From NCBI GenBank assembly GCA_963575715.1, contig CAUYTW010000222.1, forward strand, positions 1-64,000: a stretch of 64,000 nucleotides of DNA, read 5' to 3'. How positions within the stretch are numbered: the first letter of the stretch is position 1; each line of letters begins with the position of its first letter. Positions 50,693-60,246 of the stretch are shown in pieces. Both the position numbers and the translations under genes were made by a program. Below the pieces are notes generated by a model. The model was not told the origin of the DNA. It saw only the letters and a program-made list of their open reading frames with translations, and made no database searches. This DNA comes from Gammaproteobacteria bacterium (lineage in GTDB: Bacteria; Pseudomonadota; Gammaproteobacteria; CAIRSR01).

Positions 50693-51721
50693 GTGGATAA
50701 TCGCGACAAATTTTTTTCAGAAAAGCCAGTGTATCATGATAAAGGAAACGACGAGGCAGAAAGACTACGTCGATTGGGACTTGCCGTAATTGAAACCGAA
50801 GCAAACGCGGTAGCACGCCTAGCGCGACGCATTGATGATTCCTTTGTGGCGGCCTGTCATTATTTACTTGCCTGTAAGGGGCGAATAGTTGTTATCGGTA
50901 TTGGTAAATCGGGTCATATTGGCGGAAAAATCGCTTCCACTTTAGCGAGTACCGGTAGTCCCGCTTTTTTTGTCCATCCGGGAGAAGCCAGCCATGGCGA
51001 TTTGGGCATGATTACCGTTCACGACGTGGTTCTTGCATTGTCTAATTCAGGAAACACCGAGGAAATTCTCACCATTCTGCCCCTGATTAAACGCCTTGGG
51101 GTACCCATGATCACCCTTACTGGTAATCCAGATTCCCTGCTGGCTCGTAACGCTACCGTAAATATTGATGTTGGTGTAGAACAGGAAGCCTGTCCCCTGG
51201 GCCTTGTTCCCACAGCGAGTACCACCGCAGCGTTGGCGATGGGGGACGCGTTAGCTATCTCCTTACTTGAGGTTCGTGGTTTTACTGCCGAGGACTTCGC
51301 GCGCTCTCATCCTGGCGGTAGCTTGGGACGGCGCTTGTTATTGCGGATCGATGATTTAATGCATTCTGGAGAAGGGATTCCCCGCGTTCGGCAAGAAGTA
51401 CGAATTAGCCAGGCATTGGTGGAAATGACCCGCAAGGGTTTGGGCATGACGGCTGTAGTTGATGCGGCGGGAAAAGTGGTAGGCATCTTTACCGATGGAG
51501 ATCTGCGTCGCACCTTGGACCATGAGCTGGATGTTCACACTGTTGGGATCGCCGAGGTTATGACACGCGGTTTTCGACATGTCCCTCCTGGCTTCCTTGC
51601 TGCTGAGGCATTACAGTTGATGGAAACACATAAAATCAATTCATTATTAATTATTAACCAGGAAGGCTTACTGATTGGCGCAATCAACATGCACGACTTG
51701 TTGCGAGCGCGGGTAATCTAA
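50693..51721 (+). CDS. kdsD: Arabinose-5-phosphate isomerase
   Basis: The protein has 342 residues, SIS domain followed by two CBS domains, as in KdsD/KpsF/GutQ. SIS motifs: IGIGKSGHIGGKIASTLAST, FVHPGEASHGDLGM, SNSGNTEEI; CBS parts: GIFTDGDLRRTLD and MHDLLRARVI. It makes arabinose-5-phosphate for Kdo. GTG start at 50693. The N-terminal 20 residues are unusually polar. Confidence 0.93.
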   Translation: MDNRDKFFSEKPVYHDKGNDEAERLRRLGLAVIETEANAVARLARRIDDSFVAACHYLLACKGRIVVIGIGKSGHIGGKIASTLASTGSPAFFVHPGEASHGDLGMITVHDVVLALSNSGNTEEILTILPLIKRLGVPMITLTGNPDSLLARNATVNIDVGVEQEACPLGLVPTASTTAALAMGDALAISLLEVRGFTAEDFARSHPGGSLGRRLLLRIDDLMHSGEGIPRVRQEVRISQALVEMTRKGLGMTAVVDAAGKVVGIFTDGDLRRTLDHELDVHTVGIAEVMTRGFRHVPPGFLAAEALQLMETHKINSLLIINQEGLLIGAINMHDLLRARVI

Positions 51722-51878
51722 AATTTTTCTCCATTGTGATTGCAAGCAGAAAATTATTAAGCGGTTGGGTACTAAAGTTATGATTAGTAATGCCGATAAA
51801 GATTAAAATAGGCTATTTATATCCCATTTAGTGGTAATGGAATATTTATAATCATACGAATCAATTTTGTTTGATTCC

Positions 51879-51915
51879 TTGATGACGCCACGAGCACCAG
51901 AATGCCGGGAGTGAA
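51879..51915 (+). repeat. Short repeat family E, copy 2
   Basis: TTGATGACGCCACGAGCACC followed by AGAATGCCGGGAGTGAA matches 40743-40779. It lies in the 557-base gap 51722-52278. A 74-codon frame (51902-52126) overlaps it, but I see no family, no good ribosome binding site and no reason to call it a gene. Confidence 0.5.
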
Positions 51916-52278
51916 ACTCCCCAATTTTATCAAAAAAGGTACACCCGGCTTAAAGTACCATATCAAGCAACCTGGTATCGGTGACTCCACTATGGCCATG
52001 GCGTGTCTGCCGACGTGCTGTACACCGGACCTTGAAGTCAGGGCAACCATGGTTTTTTTAGTACACGCAAGCGTTTACACCCGGGACTTCCCTCGGGCAA
52101 CCGCATACTTTGACTGGTTAAAGTAGTATCCAAAATTTAACTTCAAGGTAGTGCGTGATTGAAAATCAAACAACGATTTATACGCGATTTATTTCACGGT
52201 TAACACAGCAGATTTTCTCGCTAATTTTTATAAAACCAACAGCATTCAATTTAAAATTTTAGAATGCGGAGACATACC

Positions 52279-55200
52279 ATGGCCATCACGACTGATTTGC
52301 TTGTTGATTATAATACACTTCAAATTCAAGCTCTTGACACCGCTACAATCGCCGCGATATCGACAATCGATGCCGCTACGCTTAATACCAGTCAGCTACA
52401 GGCATTACGAACGCAACAGATACCTTACCTCACAACGGCGGCAATTGCGGCCATAACGACGACAGGCGTGCAGGCTCTAACCACGGCACAAGTGGTAGCG
52501 TTGACTTCAGCTCAAATTGGGGCGTTCAAAACTACGCAGATTGCGGCCTTGACCACGTCGGCGGTAGCTGCAATCGAAACTGCCGATCTCCGTGCTTTGA
52601 GCACCGTGGCAATCTCGGTTTTGACCACAGGCGGCATAAAGGCATTGACCACAAGCCAGATATCGGCGTTGAGTTCCGCGCAAATCGGGGCATTCAATAC
52701 TGACCAGGTGGTGGTATTAAGTACAAAACAAGTGGTGGCATTGAATTCAGTGCAAATCGGGGCGTTCAAGACCGCGCAGGTCGCAGCTTTGACTACCTCG
52801 GCGGTGGCGGCCATTGAGACCGTTGACATTCCAGGACTGAACACCGCAGCGATTGCAACGCTGAATACGGCTGACATCCAGGCATTGACTACAAACCAGG
52901 TGTCGGCGTTGGGTTCATCTCAAATCGGGGCGCTCAGAACCGATCAGGTGGTCGTTCTAAGCACAAAACAGGTAGTGGCGTTCAATTCGACGCAAATCGG
53001 CGCGCTCAGGACTGGGCAAGTTGCAGCCCTAACCACGTCAGCGGTGGCGGCGATTGAAACCGCCGATATCCCAGGGTTGAATACCGCAGCGATTATGGCG
53101 TTGACCACGGACGGCGTAAAGGCGTTAACCACAAGTCAGGCGTTAGCGTTGAGTTCGACTCAATTCATCGCGTTCACGACCAACCAGATAGGCGCGTTGA
53201 CCACGACGGTAGTAGGGTCGCTTAAAACCAGCTTGGTAGTAGCACTGACCACGAAGCAGGTCATTGCGCTGGGTTCGGCACAAATTGGCGCGCTAAAAAC
53301 CGGACAGGCTGCGGTACTGACGACCTTAGCGGTTGCAGCTATCGAGACCGCTGACATCTCCTCTTTGACCACCGCCGCGCTTGCAACATTGAGCACGTCT
53401 GGCATACAGGCATTGACCACCAGTCAGGTACAGGCGTTGATTTCAGCTCAAATCACGGCGCTCAAGACCGACCAGGTAGTGGCCCTAACCACGAAACAGA
53501 TAGTGGCGTTACTCTCGTCGCAAATCGGCGTGCTCAAGACCACACAGATCGCGGCATTGACTACGGCAGCGGTTATGGCCATCGAAACTGCCGACATTCC
53601 AGCGTTGAACACCGCCGCGATTGCAGCGTTTACCACGACAGGTATACGGGCATTGACCACCAACCAATTGTCAGCATTGGAATCAATTCAATTCAGAGCA
53701 TTAACGACCAGTCAGGTGGCGGCGTTGACCACGGTGGCGGTGGCGGCGATTAAGACCGACTTAATGGCGGTGATGACCACAAGTCAGGTGGTGGCGTTAA
53801 GCTCAATTCAAATTGGAGCGCTCAAGACTGGGCAGGTAGCCGCGTTGACCACCTCAGCGGTGGCGGCCATTGAGACCACCGACATCCCGGCGTTGAGCAG
53901 TGCCGCGATTGCAACATTGAACACGGCAGATATTCAGGCATTGACCACGAAACAAGTGGTGGCGTTGATTTCAACGCAAATCGGCGCGCTCAAGACCACG
54001 CAGGTAGCCGCGCTGACTACCTCAGCGGTGGCTGCCATTGAGACCATCGATATCCCAGCGTTGAATACCGCAGCAATCTCAAACTTGACTACGGATGGCG
54101 TACGTGCATTGACCACCAATCAAGTATCCGTGTTGGGTTCGGTACAAATCGCCGCGTTCAAGACCGACCAGATAGTAGCGTTGACCACCAAACAGATAGT
54201 GGCGTTGAGTTCAAATCAAATCAAAGCATTCACGACCAATCAGGTAGCGGCGTTGACCACGGCGGCAGTGGCGGCGATTGAGACCGTGGATATCCCGGGC
54301 TTGACCACGGCGTCGATGTCTAATCTGACTACCGCTAGCATCCGCGCGTTGACCACGAGCCAAGTGCTGGCATTAAATTCAGTTCAAGTCAGGGCACTCA
54401 AGACGGACCAGATTGCAGCGTTGACCACGACCGAGATCGCGGCGCTCAAGACTGATTTAGTGATTGTTCTGAGTACTAGTCAAATAGTAGCGTTGAGTTC
54501 GGCGCAAATCGGAGCGTTTAAGACTGTCCAGATCGCGGCGTTGACCACGGCGGCGGTAGCGGCAATCGAAACCGTGGATATACCAGGTTTGACCACTGCG
54601 TCAATAGCTAATCTGGCCACGGCTGGCGTACAAGCATTGACTACGAGCCAGGTGTTGGTACTGAGTTCAATTCAAATCGGCGCTTTCAGGACCGATCAAA
54701 TCAGGGTACTGACCACCCGGCAAATGGTGGCGTTCGATTCAGCACAAATTGGAGCGTTCAAAACCATCCAGATCGCAGCGTTAACCACAGCAGCGGTGGC
54801 GGCAATCGAAACCACCGATATCCCGGGCTTGACTACGGCGTTGATGTCCAACTTGACCACGGCAGGTATTCAGGCGTTGACTACAAACCAGGTCTTGACC
54901 TTGAGTTCGCTGCAAGTCGGGTCACTCAAGACCGATCAAATAGTGGCGTTAAGGACAACGGCAATCGTGGCTTTGACCACCATTGGTATACAAGCGCTGA
55001 ACACGAATCAGGTGTCGGCAATGAGTTCGGTCCAAATTGGAGCATTCAAGACCGCGCAGATTGCGGCATTGACTACGTCAGCGGTGGCGGCGATCAAGAC
55101 CGCTAATATTCCAGCACTGAACACCGCAGCTATCGCGGCATTGACCACGGCCGATATTAAGGTATTGACCACGAACCAGATAGTGGCGTTGAGTTCGGCT

Positions 55201-56436
55201 CAAATCGGAGCACTCAAGACTGACCAGGTGGCGGCGTTAACTACGTCAGCGGTGGCAGCAATCGAAACCACCGATATTCCGGGATTGACGACAATGGCGA
55301 TCTCAACCTTGACCACGATGGCGATAAAGGTTTTGACTACTGGCCAGATAGTAGCGTTGACTTCAAGTCAAATCAGGGCATTCATGACCGATCAGGTGGT
55401 AGCGTTGACCACGGCTGCGATAGCGGCTATCGAAACCAGGGACATTTCAGCGCTGACCACTTCGGCAGTGGTGGTGTTGAAGACTGATCAAGTTAGGGCG
55501 CTAACAACCGCGCAACTCATAGCCATGACTACCGTGCAATCATGCGTCCTAACGAGTACGCAAATTGGTGCCATGACGACCGCTCAAACTAATGTGATAG
55601 CGACTCGCACGCCGCTTGTTCTTGATTTGAACGGCGATGGAATCGTGCATACTGTGGGATTGGATGCTGGGGTCAAGTTCGATCTTGCTGGGACAGGGAA
55701 AGCGCGACCCGTGGGTTGGGTTGCCGCAGAAGATGGACTCCTGGTTGCCGATATCAATAAAGATGGGAAGATTAACGATGGTAGCGAATTGTTCGGTAGT
55801 GCCACGATATTGCCGAATGGAAACATGGCTAATAACGGCTTTGAGGCACTCAAAGCGCAGGATACCAACCAGGATGGCGTGGTAAACGCCCAGGATTCAG
55901 GATGGAATGACCTGATGGTTTGGCAGGACGCTAATCAGAATGGCAAGAGTGAGCAGGGAGAGTTGCTTTCTCTGAATAAACTCGGCATTACCAAGCTTAA
56001 CCTGACATTGGATAATACGGCGACTCCTGAGTGGCAAGGTGGAAATTGGGTAGGCTTGATTTCATCTTATGAAACCACGAATGGAACACAGCGCGAATTA
56101 GCGGATGTATGGCTCCAGTATGATGATCCGCAATCGAAAGTCTCGGGAATGGCTTCCGCTATCGCGTCCTTCGCGGAACAATCAAGTAACGATGTTGAAC
56201 AGGCAGGAAGCGATTCGCCAGTCAGGAATTTAGCAGAGGGCAATAGTATTGATTACGGGTCGCTGGGAGTTGTACCACAAATGCTTCACAAGCTGCGTCT
56301 TTTCGATGCAAACGGTAATCCGATCAAGCCACTTACCATGACATCCATCAGTCAGGATAGCGGCACCCGGCCGGATGATAAGCAAGCCAAGAATGACATT
56401 TTGAACACGGGTTCCCTCGTATCGAGAAAACCATAG
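52279..56436 (+). CDS. Giant octapeptide-repeat protein, probable type I secretion substrate
   Basis: The protein has 1385 residues. From about residue 15 to 1110 it is an unbroken run of about 135 octads of the type QVxALTTx (A/Q/D at 1, I/V at 2, L/F at 5, T/S at 7), in higher-order blocks of 10 or 12 octads opening with QIGAxKT and AVAAIETAD. A regular period with small hydrophobics suggests a beta-solenoid. Residues 1111-1385 form a C-terminal domain common in secreted repeat proteins, with calcium-type loops DLNGDGIV, DINKDGKIND, DTNQDGVVNAQD and DANQNGKS. No Cys-rich or RTX nonapeptide repeats. No signal peptide, consistent with type I export. The ATG at 52279 has GGAG eight bases before. 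A terminator follows; the ABC exporter and HlyD genes are next. Confidence 0.8.
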   Translation: MAITTDLLVDYNTLQIQALDTATIAAISTIDAATLNTSQLQALRTQQIPYLTTAAIAAITTTGVQALTTAQVVALTSAQIGAFKTTQIAALTTSAVAAIETADLRALSTVAISVLTTGGIKALTTSQISALSSAQIGAFNTDQVVVLSTKQVVALNSVQIGAFKTAQVAALTTSAVAAIETVDIPGLNTAAIATLNTADIQALTTNQVSALGSSQIGALRTDQVVVLSTKQVVAFNSTQIGALRTGQVAALTTSAVAAIETADIPGLNTAAIMALTTDGVKALTTSQALALSSTQFIAFTTNQIGALTTTVVGSLKTSLVVALTTKQVIALGSAQIGALKTGQAAVLTTLAVAAIETADISSLTTAALATLSTSGIQALTTSQVQALISAQITALKTDQVVALTTKQIVALLSSQIGVLKTTQIAALTTAAVMAIETADIPALNTAAIAAFTTTGIRALTTNQLSALESIQFRALTTSQVAALTTVAVAAIKTDLMAVMTTSQVVALSSIQIGALKTGQVAALTTSAVAAIETTDIPALSSAAIATLNTADIQALTTKQVVALISTQIGALKTTQVAALTTSAVAAIETIDIPALNTAAISNLTTDGVRALTTNQVSVLGSVQIAAFKTDQIVALTTKQIVALSSNQIKAFTTNQVAALTTAAVAAIETVDIPGLTTASMSNLTTASIRALTTSQVLALNSVQVRALKTDQIAALTTTEIAALKTDLVIVLSTSQIVALSSAQIGAFKTVQIAALTTAAVAAIETVDIPGLTTASIANLATAGVQALTTSQVLVLSSIQIGAFRTDQIRVLTTRQMVAFDSAQIGAFKTIQIAALTTAAVAAIETTDIPGLTTALMSNLTTAGIQALTTNQVLTLSSLQVGSLKTDQIVALRTTAIVALTTIGIQALNTNQVSAMSSVQIGAFKTAQIAALTTSAVAAIKTANIPALNTAAIAALTTADIKVLTTNQIVALSSAQIGALKTDQVAALTTSAVAAIETTDIPGLTTMAISTLTTMAIKVLTTGQIVALTSSQIRAFMTDQVVALTTAAIAAIETRDISALTTSAVVVLKTDQVRALTTAQLIAMTTVQSCVLTSTQIGAMTTAQTNVIATRTPLVLDLNGDGIVHTVGLDAGVKFDLAGTGKARPVGWVAAEDGLLVADINKDGKINDGSELFGSATILPNGNMANNGFEALKAQDTNQDGVVNAQDSGWNDLMVWQDANQNGKSEQGELLSLNKLGITKLNLTLDNTATPEWQGGNWVGLISSYETTNGTQRELADVWLQYDDPQSKVSGMASAIASFAEQSSNDVEQAGSDSPVRNLAEGNSIDYGSLGVVPQMLHKLRLFDANGNPIKPLTMTSISQDSGTRPDDKQAKNDILNTGSLVSRKP
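52318..55608 (+). repeat. 24-base tandem repeat tract coding for octapeptides
   Basis: About 137 direct repeats of 24 bases, consensus like GTGGCGTTGACCACG plus nine variable bases. Larger blocks of 240 and 288 bases recur, for example the GCGGTGGCGGCCATTGAGAC segments at 52799, 53859 and 54027. Copies vary mostly at silent and exposed positions. The antisense strand has many artificial open frames over this region. Confidence 0.9.
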
Positions 56437-56460
56437 TCTAAAACGTTGTTTTTATTCAAG

Positions 56461-56497
56461 CAGCCGATTCGTTGATCCAGCGAATCGGCTGTTTTTT
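56461..56497 (+). terminator. Strong rho-independent terminator after the giant repeat gene
   Basis: CAGCCGATTCG pairs with CGAATCGGCTG around TTGATCCAG, then seven T. It separates the substrate gene from the exporter genes. Confidence 0.92.
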
Positions 56498-56522
56498 TAT
56501 TTTTGCAGCATCATAATGTTCT

Positions 56523-56700
56523 GTTTCAATCCGCATCCGACCTCATCTGCTGAATAACAAAGCCATCGACAGATTGAGGTCGGTGGATTGCCTCCCCGTA
56601 AACGAGGAGGTTACCAATAAAGGATAACGATGCTTGCGCATCGTTATCTAATTTAACTAATCCCCTGAAGGGGGAGGTCTCAAACCAGCAAGGAAATTTG
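56523..56700 (+). mobile_element. Family B structured element, copy 3 (fullest), at the exporter start codon
   Basis: It runs from GTTTCAATCCGCATCCGACC to CAGCAAGGAAATTTG, then ATGA (56701). Hairpins in order: CTCATCTG/CAGATTGAG; CCTCcccgtaaacgaGGAGG; GATAACGATG(CTTG)CGCATCGTTATC; CCCCTGAAGGGG. CAATCC pairs with GGATTG around the first. AAGGAAA lies six to eleven bases before the ATG and is the likely ribosome binding site of the ABC transporter. Confidence 0.8.
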
Positions 56701-58872
56701 ATGACCGGTACTAAAACAACCGACCACCTCACCACGGCGGTCCAATGCCTTGCAGCGGTTGCCCAGCATCACGGGATCACACTGTCGCCCGAAAAGCTCA
56801 CCCATGATTATGCTCTTGAACGTAAAGAACCAAATATCGAACATCTGGTACGAATGGCGGAAGATCATGGTCTGAAGGCGCGCCATAAATCTATCAACTG
56901 GGAGAAACTCTTATCACTCAAGGGAATTTTTCCCGTACTCGCCAAACTTGATAATGGCAATTGGATCATTATTGTGGGAGTACGTCGGGAAAAAGATATT
57001 GTCCGTGTTGCTATTGTGGATCCACTTGAGGAGAAAACCAATTTATTGTTTCTGGAATCCAGTCAGTTTTGTACCCGGTGGAAGGGCGACACCATTTTTA
57101 TAAAAAAAAATTTTTCGCTACTGGATGAAAATCAACCATTTGGATTTCGTTGGTTTTTACCTGAAATCTTTCGGCAACGTGCAGCATTTCGAGATATTGC
57201 GATTACTGCAATCATATTAACATTGCTTGCTTTAGCTTCACCGATTTTTTTTCAGTTAGTTGTTGATAAAGTTCTGGTACACGAAAGCTATACAACCTTA
57301 TATGTACTTACCGTAGGAATGCTGATTACTGTTTTTTTTGAGGCGGTATTTAATTTTATACGTCAATATTTGATATTAGGAGCGACTAACAAAATCGATA
57401 TGCGGTTAACGCGACGGAGTTTCGCGCATCTTTTATCATTACCGATTGATTTTTTTGAGTCATCCTCAGCAGGAGTCATCATCCGACACATGCAGCAAGT
57501 AGAGCAGATTCGACAATTCTTGACAGGAAGTTTATTTATGACATTATTGGAGTTGTTAGGATTTATTATTTTTTGTCCACTGCTATTTTTTTATAGTGTA
57601 CGTTTATCAATAATCGTTTTTATTTTTGCAGGACTCATGGCGTTAGTAGTTGCGATTCTAATTAAGCCTTTTCGTATACGCCTAGAAGCATTATATACAG
57701 CGGAAGCCAAGCGACAGGGATTGCTGGTCGAGGCAATTCATGGTATGCGAACCGTCAAAGCCCTGGCGCTGGAACCGGTACAACGGCGTGAATGGGATAA
57801 TAAAAGTGCAAATTCAATTATCAATTATTTCAAGGTTGGTCAGATATCAAATATAGCTGTGACATTGACTCACAGTTTAGAAAGGTTGATGAGTATTACG
57901 ATATTGGCAGTAGGAGCCAGGGAAGTTTTTGCGCATGATCTGTCACTAGGATCGCTGATTGCCTTTCAAATGATATCTGGTCGCGTATCTGGTCCACTCG
58001 TTCAAATTGTTGGTTTAGCTAATGAATATCAAAAAATTGCAGTTTCAGTGCGGATGCTAGGCGAAGTAATGAATCGTCCCGAAGAAGGACGAAGTCGGGG
58101 GATTGGTTTGCGACCACATTTATTAGGTGGCATCACCTTCGAGCAAGTTAGTTTTCGTTATCCTAGTTCAGCGAGTAATTGTCTTGATGATATTTCTTTG
58201 GATCTAAAACCAGGAATGATCGCGGGGGTCGTTGGACGGAGCGGTTCCGGGAAAACAACATTGACGCGACTGATCCAGGGTATGTATTCAGTAACTCAGG
58301 GTGTCATTCGCATGGATGGCCTGGATATCCGCGAAATTGATCTTTCCCATCTGCGCGGTAGCATTGGTGTCGTGCTTCAGGATAATTTTATCTTTCGGGG
58401 TACTGTGCGTGACAATATTATCGTGGCAAAGCCAAATTCCACCTTGAATGAAATTATCAAAGCGGCTCAAGCCGCCGGTGCTGATGAATTTATTGAACGG
58501 TTACCGCAAGGATATGATACTTTCCTTGAGGAAAATGGTTCCAACCTTTCTGGTGGACAAAAACAACGAATTTCAATTGCGCGGGCTATCTTGCCAGCGC
58601 CACGGATTTTAATTTTGGATGAAGCCGCGAGTGCGCTGGATCCAGATAGCGAAGCCATCTTCATTCGGAACCTTGCGCGGATTGCCGTTGGCAAGACAGT
58701 TATCATGGTCTCTCATCGTTTAGCTACGTTAATAAAAGCTGATGTTATTATCGTGTTTGAACGTGGGCGTATTGTCAATATCGGGACGCATTTTGAATTA
58801 CTGTCTCGTTGCGAAATATATCGCCATTTGTGGTACCAACAAACCGGGATGCCCAATTTCCGTGATGAATAA
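56701..58872 (+). CDS. Type I secretion ABC transporter (peptidase-C39-like, HlyB/LapB type)
   Basis: The protein has 723 residues. An N-terminal C39-like domain (about 10-135) lacks the catalytic Cys-Gly, so it is a docking domain as in HlyB. A six-helix membrane domain follows (about 155-430), then an ATPase with Walker [17 protein letters not shown], signature NLSGGQKQRISIARAI and Walker B ILILDEAASALD. It would export the giant repeat protein. The start is the ATG at 56701 at the element boundary; an in-frame TTG directly upstream belongs to the element. It overlaps the HlyD gene by eight bases. Confidence 0.92.
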   Translation: MTGTKTTDHLTTAVQCLAAVAQHHGITLSPEKLTHDYALERKEPNIEHLVRMAEDHGLKARHKSINWEKLLSLKGIFPVLAKLDNGNWIIIVGVRREKDIVRVAIVDPLEEKTNLLFLESSQFCTRWKGDTIFIKKNFSLLDENQPFGFRWFLPEIFRQRAAFRDIAITAIILTLLALASPIFFQLVVDKVLVHESYTTLYVLTVGMLITVFFEAVFNFIRQYLILGATNKIDMRLTRRSFAHLLSLPIDFFESSSAGVIIRHMQQVEQIRQFLTGSLFMTLLELLGFIIFCPLLFFYSVRLSIIVFIFAGLMALVVAILIKPFRIRLEALYTAEAKRQGLLVEAIHGMRTVKALALEPVQRREWDNKSANSIINYFKVGQISNIAVTLTHSLERLMSITILAVGAREVFAHDLSLGSLIAFQMISGRVSGPLVQIVGLANEYQKIAVSVRMLGEVMNRPEEGRSRGIGLRPHLLGGITFEQVSFRYPSSASNCLDDISLDLKPGMIAGVVGRSGSGKTTLTRLIQGMYSVTQGVIRMDGLDIREIDLSHLRGSIGVVLQDNFIFRGTVRDNIIVAKPNSTLNEIIKAAQAAGADEFIERLPQGYDTFLEENGSNLSGGQKQRISIARAILPAPRILILDEAASALDPDSEAIFIRNLARIAVGKTVIMVSHRLATLIKADVIIVFERGRIVNIGTHFELLSRCEIYRHLWYQQTGMPNFRDE

Positions 58873-60211
58873 GTTTTTTTTGACTCGTACTAGATCAACC
58901 GATATTGATTTTCTTCCAGACGCAGATGCCATTGAGCAACGCCCGCTGGGCGGGGTAACACGTTGGACTTTATATTCCTTAGCCTGGCTGATTGTTGCGC
59001 TTATTACCTGGGCGAGTATTGCTGAAGTTGATGAAATCGTGGTTGGCTATGGAAAATTGGCAACCACGCAACCGAATATAACAGTTCAACCTCTTGAAAC
59101 TGCGATTATTCAATCCATTAATGTGCGTGTTGGGCAATTAGTTAAAAAAAATCAAAAACTTGCATCACTTGATCCAACATTTGTAATTGCCGATGAATCA
59201 CAATTGCGCGGCAGGCTTGCGAGCCTGGACGCAAGAGTCAAACGCCTAGAGTCGGAACTAACCCGGCATGATGGAAAGTTCAACAAAAATCGCACCGAAG
59301 ATGAACAACTTCAGGATCAGATTCGTGCAGCACGACAAGCAAGTTATCATTCACGCCTTACTCAATTCAACGAAACCCTGGAAAAATTGAAAGCATCCCT
59401 TTTAACGAATCAACGTGATCAACAGCTACTAATGGCCCGAGTTAAATTGCTCAAAGAAATGGAAGTAATGCAGGAACGTTTAGTGGCAAAAAATATTAGC
59501 GCCCGGCAATACTACCTTGAGGCCCAGGAAAAACGTCTTGAAATTGATCGTGACTTGGGCGTGGCTCAATACCGTGAAGCGGAAATTCGCAGGGAAATTT
59601 CCGCCGAGCAGGCTGGGCGCGAGGCTTTTATTAAAGAATGGGATCAAAAAACTATGGAAGAATTAGCGCAAATACGCGATGATCGTGACAGTATTTCTGA
59701 ACAATTGCAAAAAGCTCAAAAACGTCACACCCTGGTAACTTTGGAAACTCCAGCAGACGCGATTGTGTTGGATATTGCCAAGCGTTCCATTGGTTCTGTG
59801 ATTCGGGAGGCTGAATCATTAATTACCTTAGTACCTCTTGATGTACCACTTGAAGCCGAAGTACAGATTAACGCAGCCGACATCGGTTTTGTAAAAAAAG
59901 GCGATATTGTACGAATTAAATTAAATGCTTTTCCTTTCCAAAAGCACGGCACTTTGTCAGGTTCGGTAGAAGTTGTTAGCGAGGATGCTTTTTCACGAGA
60001 TTTGTCACAAAACATAGCTGGACAATCCGATGTTTACTATCTTGTTCGCGTTGCCTTGGGATCAATACATCTTGAAAATGTAGGGCGAGATTTTAGATTA
60101 ATTCCTGGATTGACTTTGTCAGCCGAAATTAAAATAAGAAAGCGATCAGTAATTTCATTTTTCCTTTATCCGCTCATCCGTGCTTTAGATGAAGGACTTC
60201 GTGAACGATAG
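58865..60211 (+). CDS. HlyD-family periplasmic adaptor of type I secretion
   Basis: The protein has 448 residues. Short cytoplasmic N-terminus, one membrane helix (TLYSLAWLIVALITWASIAE, about 33-52), long coiled-coil hairpin (about 110-300) and a beta-barrel/lipoyl end (VRIKLNAFPFQKHGTLSG). It links the ABC transporter to a TolC-like outer-membrane channel, which is not in the window. A longer frame from 58742 is only read-through of the upstream gene; ATG 58865 gives MNKFFLTRTRS. Confidence 0.92.
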   Translation: MNKFFLTRTRSTDIDFLPDADAIEQRPLGGVTRWTLYSLAWLIVALITWASIAEVDEIVVGYGKLATTQPNITVQPLETAIIQSINVRVGQLVKKNQKLASLDPTFVIADESQLRGRLASLDARVKRLESELTRHDGKFNKNRTEDEQLQDQIRAARQASYHSRLTQFNETLEKLKASLLTNQRDQQLLMARVKLLKEMEVMQERLVAKNISARQYYLEAQEKRLEIDRDLGVAQYREAEIRREISAEQAGREAFIKEWDQKTMEELAQIRDDRDSISEQLQKAQKRHTLVTLETPADAIVLDIAKRSIGSVIREAESLITLVPLDVPLEAEVQINAADIGFVKKGDIVRIKLNAFPFQKHGTLSGSVEVVSEDAFSRDLSQNIAGQSDVYYLVRVALGSIHLENVGRDFRLIPGLTLSAEIKIRKRSVISFFLYPLIRALDEGLRER

Positions 60212-60246
60212 ATCGGTAAAAATATAACCATCCATCAAACCGCGCA

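Noticed and set aside
51902-52126. A 74-codon ORF after kdsD
   Set aside because: No family, no good ribosome binding site, and it overlaps repeat E and low-complexity turns.
52512-54119. Long antisense open frames over the repeat gene
   Set aside because: They reflect the 24-base periodicity of the plus-strand gene and lack independent start signals.
52279-56436. Classical RTX toxin
   Set aside because: No GGxGxDxxx nonapeptides are present; the repeats are octads without the RTX glycine pattern.
58742-58864. Longer start for the HlyD protein
   Set aside because: It would read out-of-frame through the conserved C-terminus of the ABC transporter; the ATG at 58865 fits the family.
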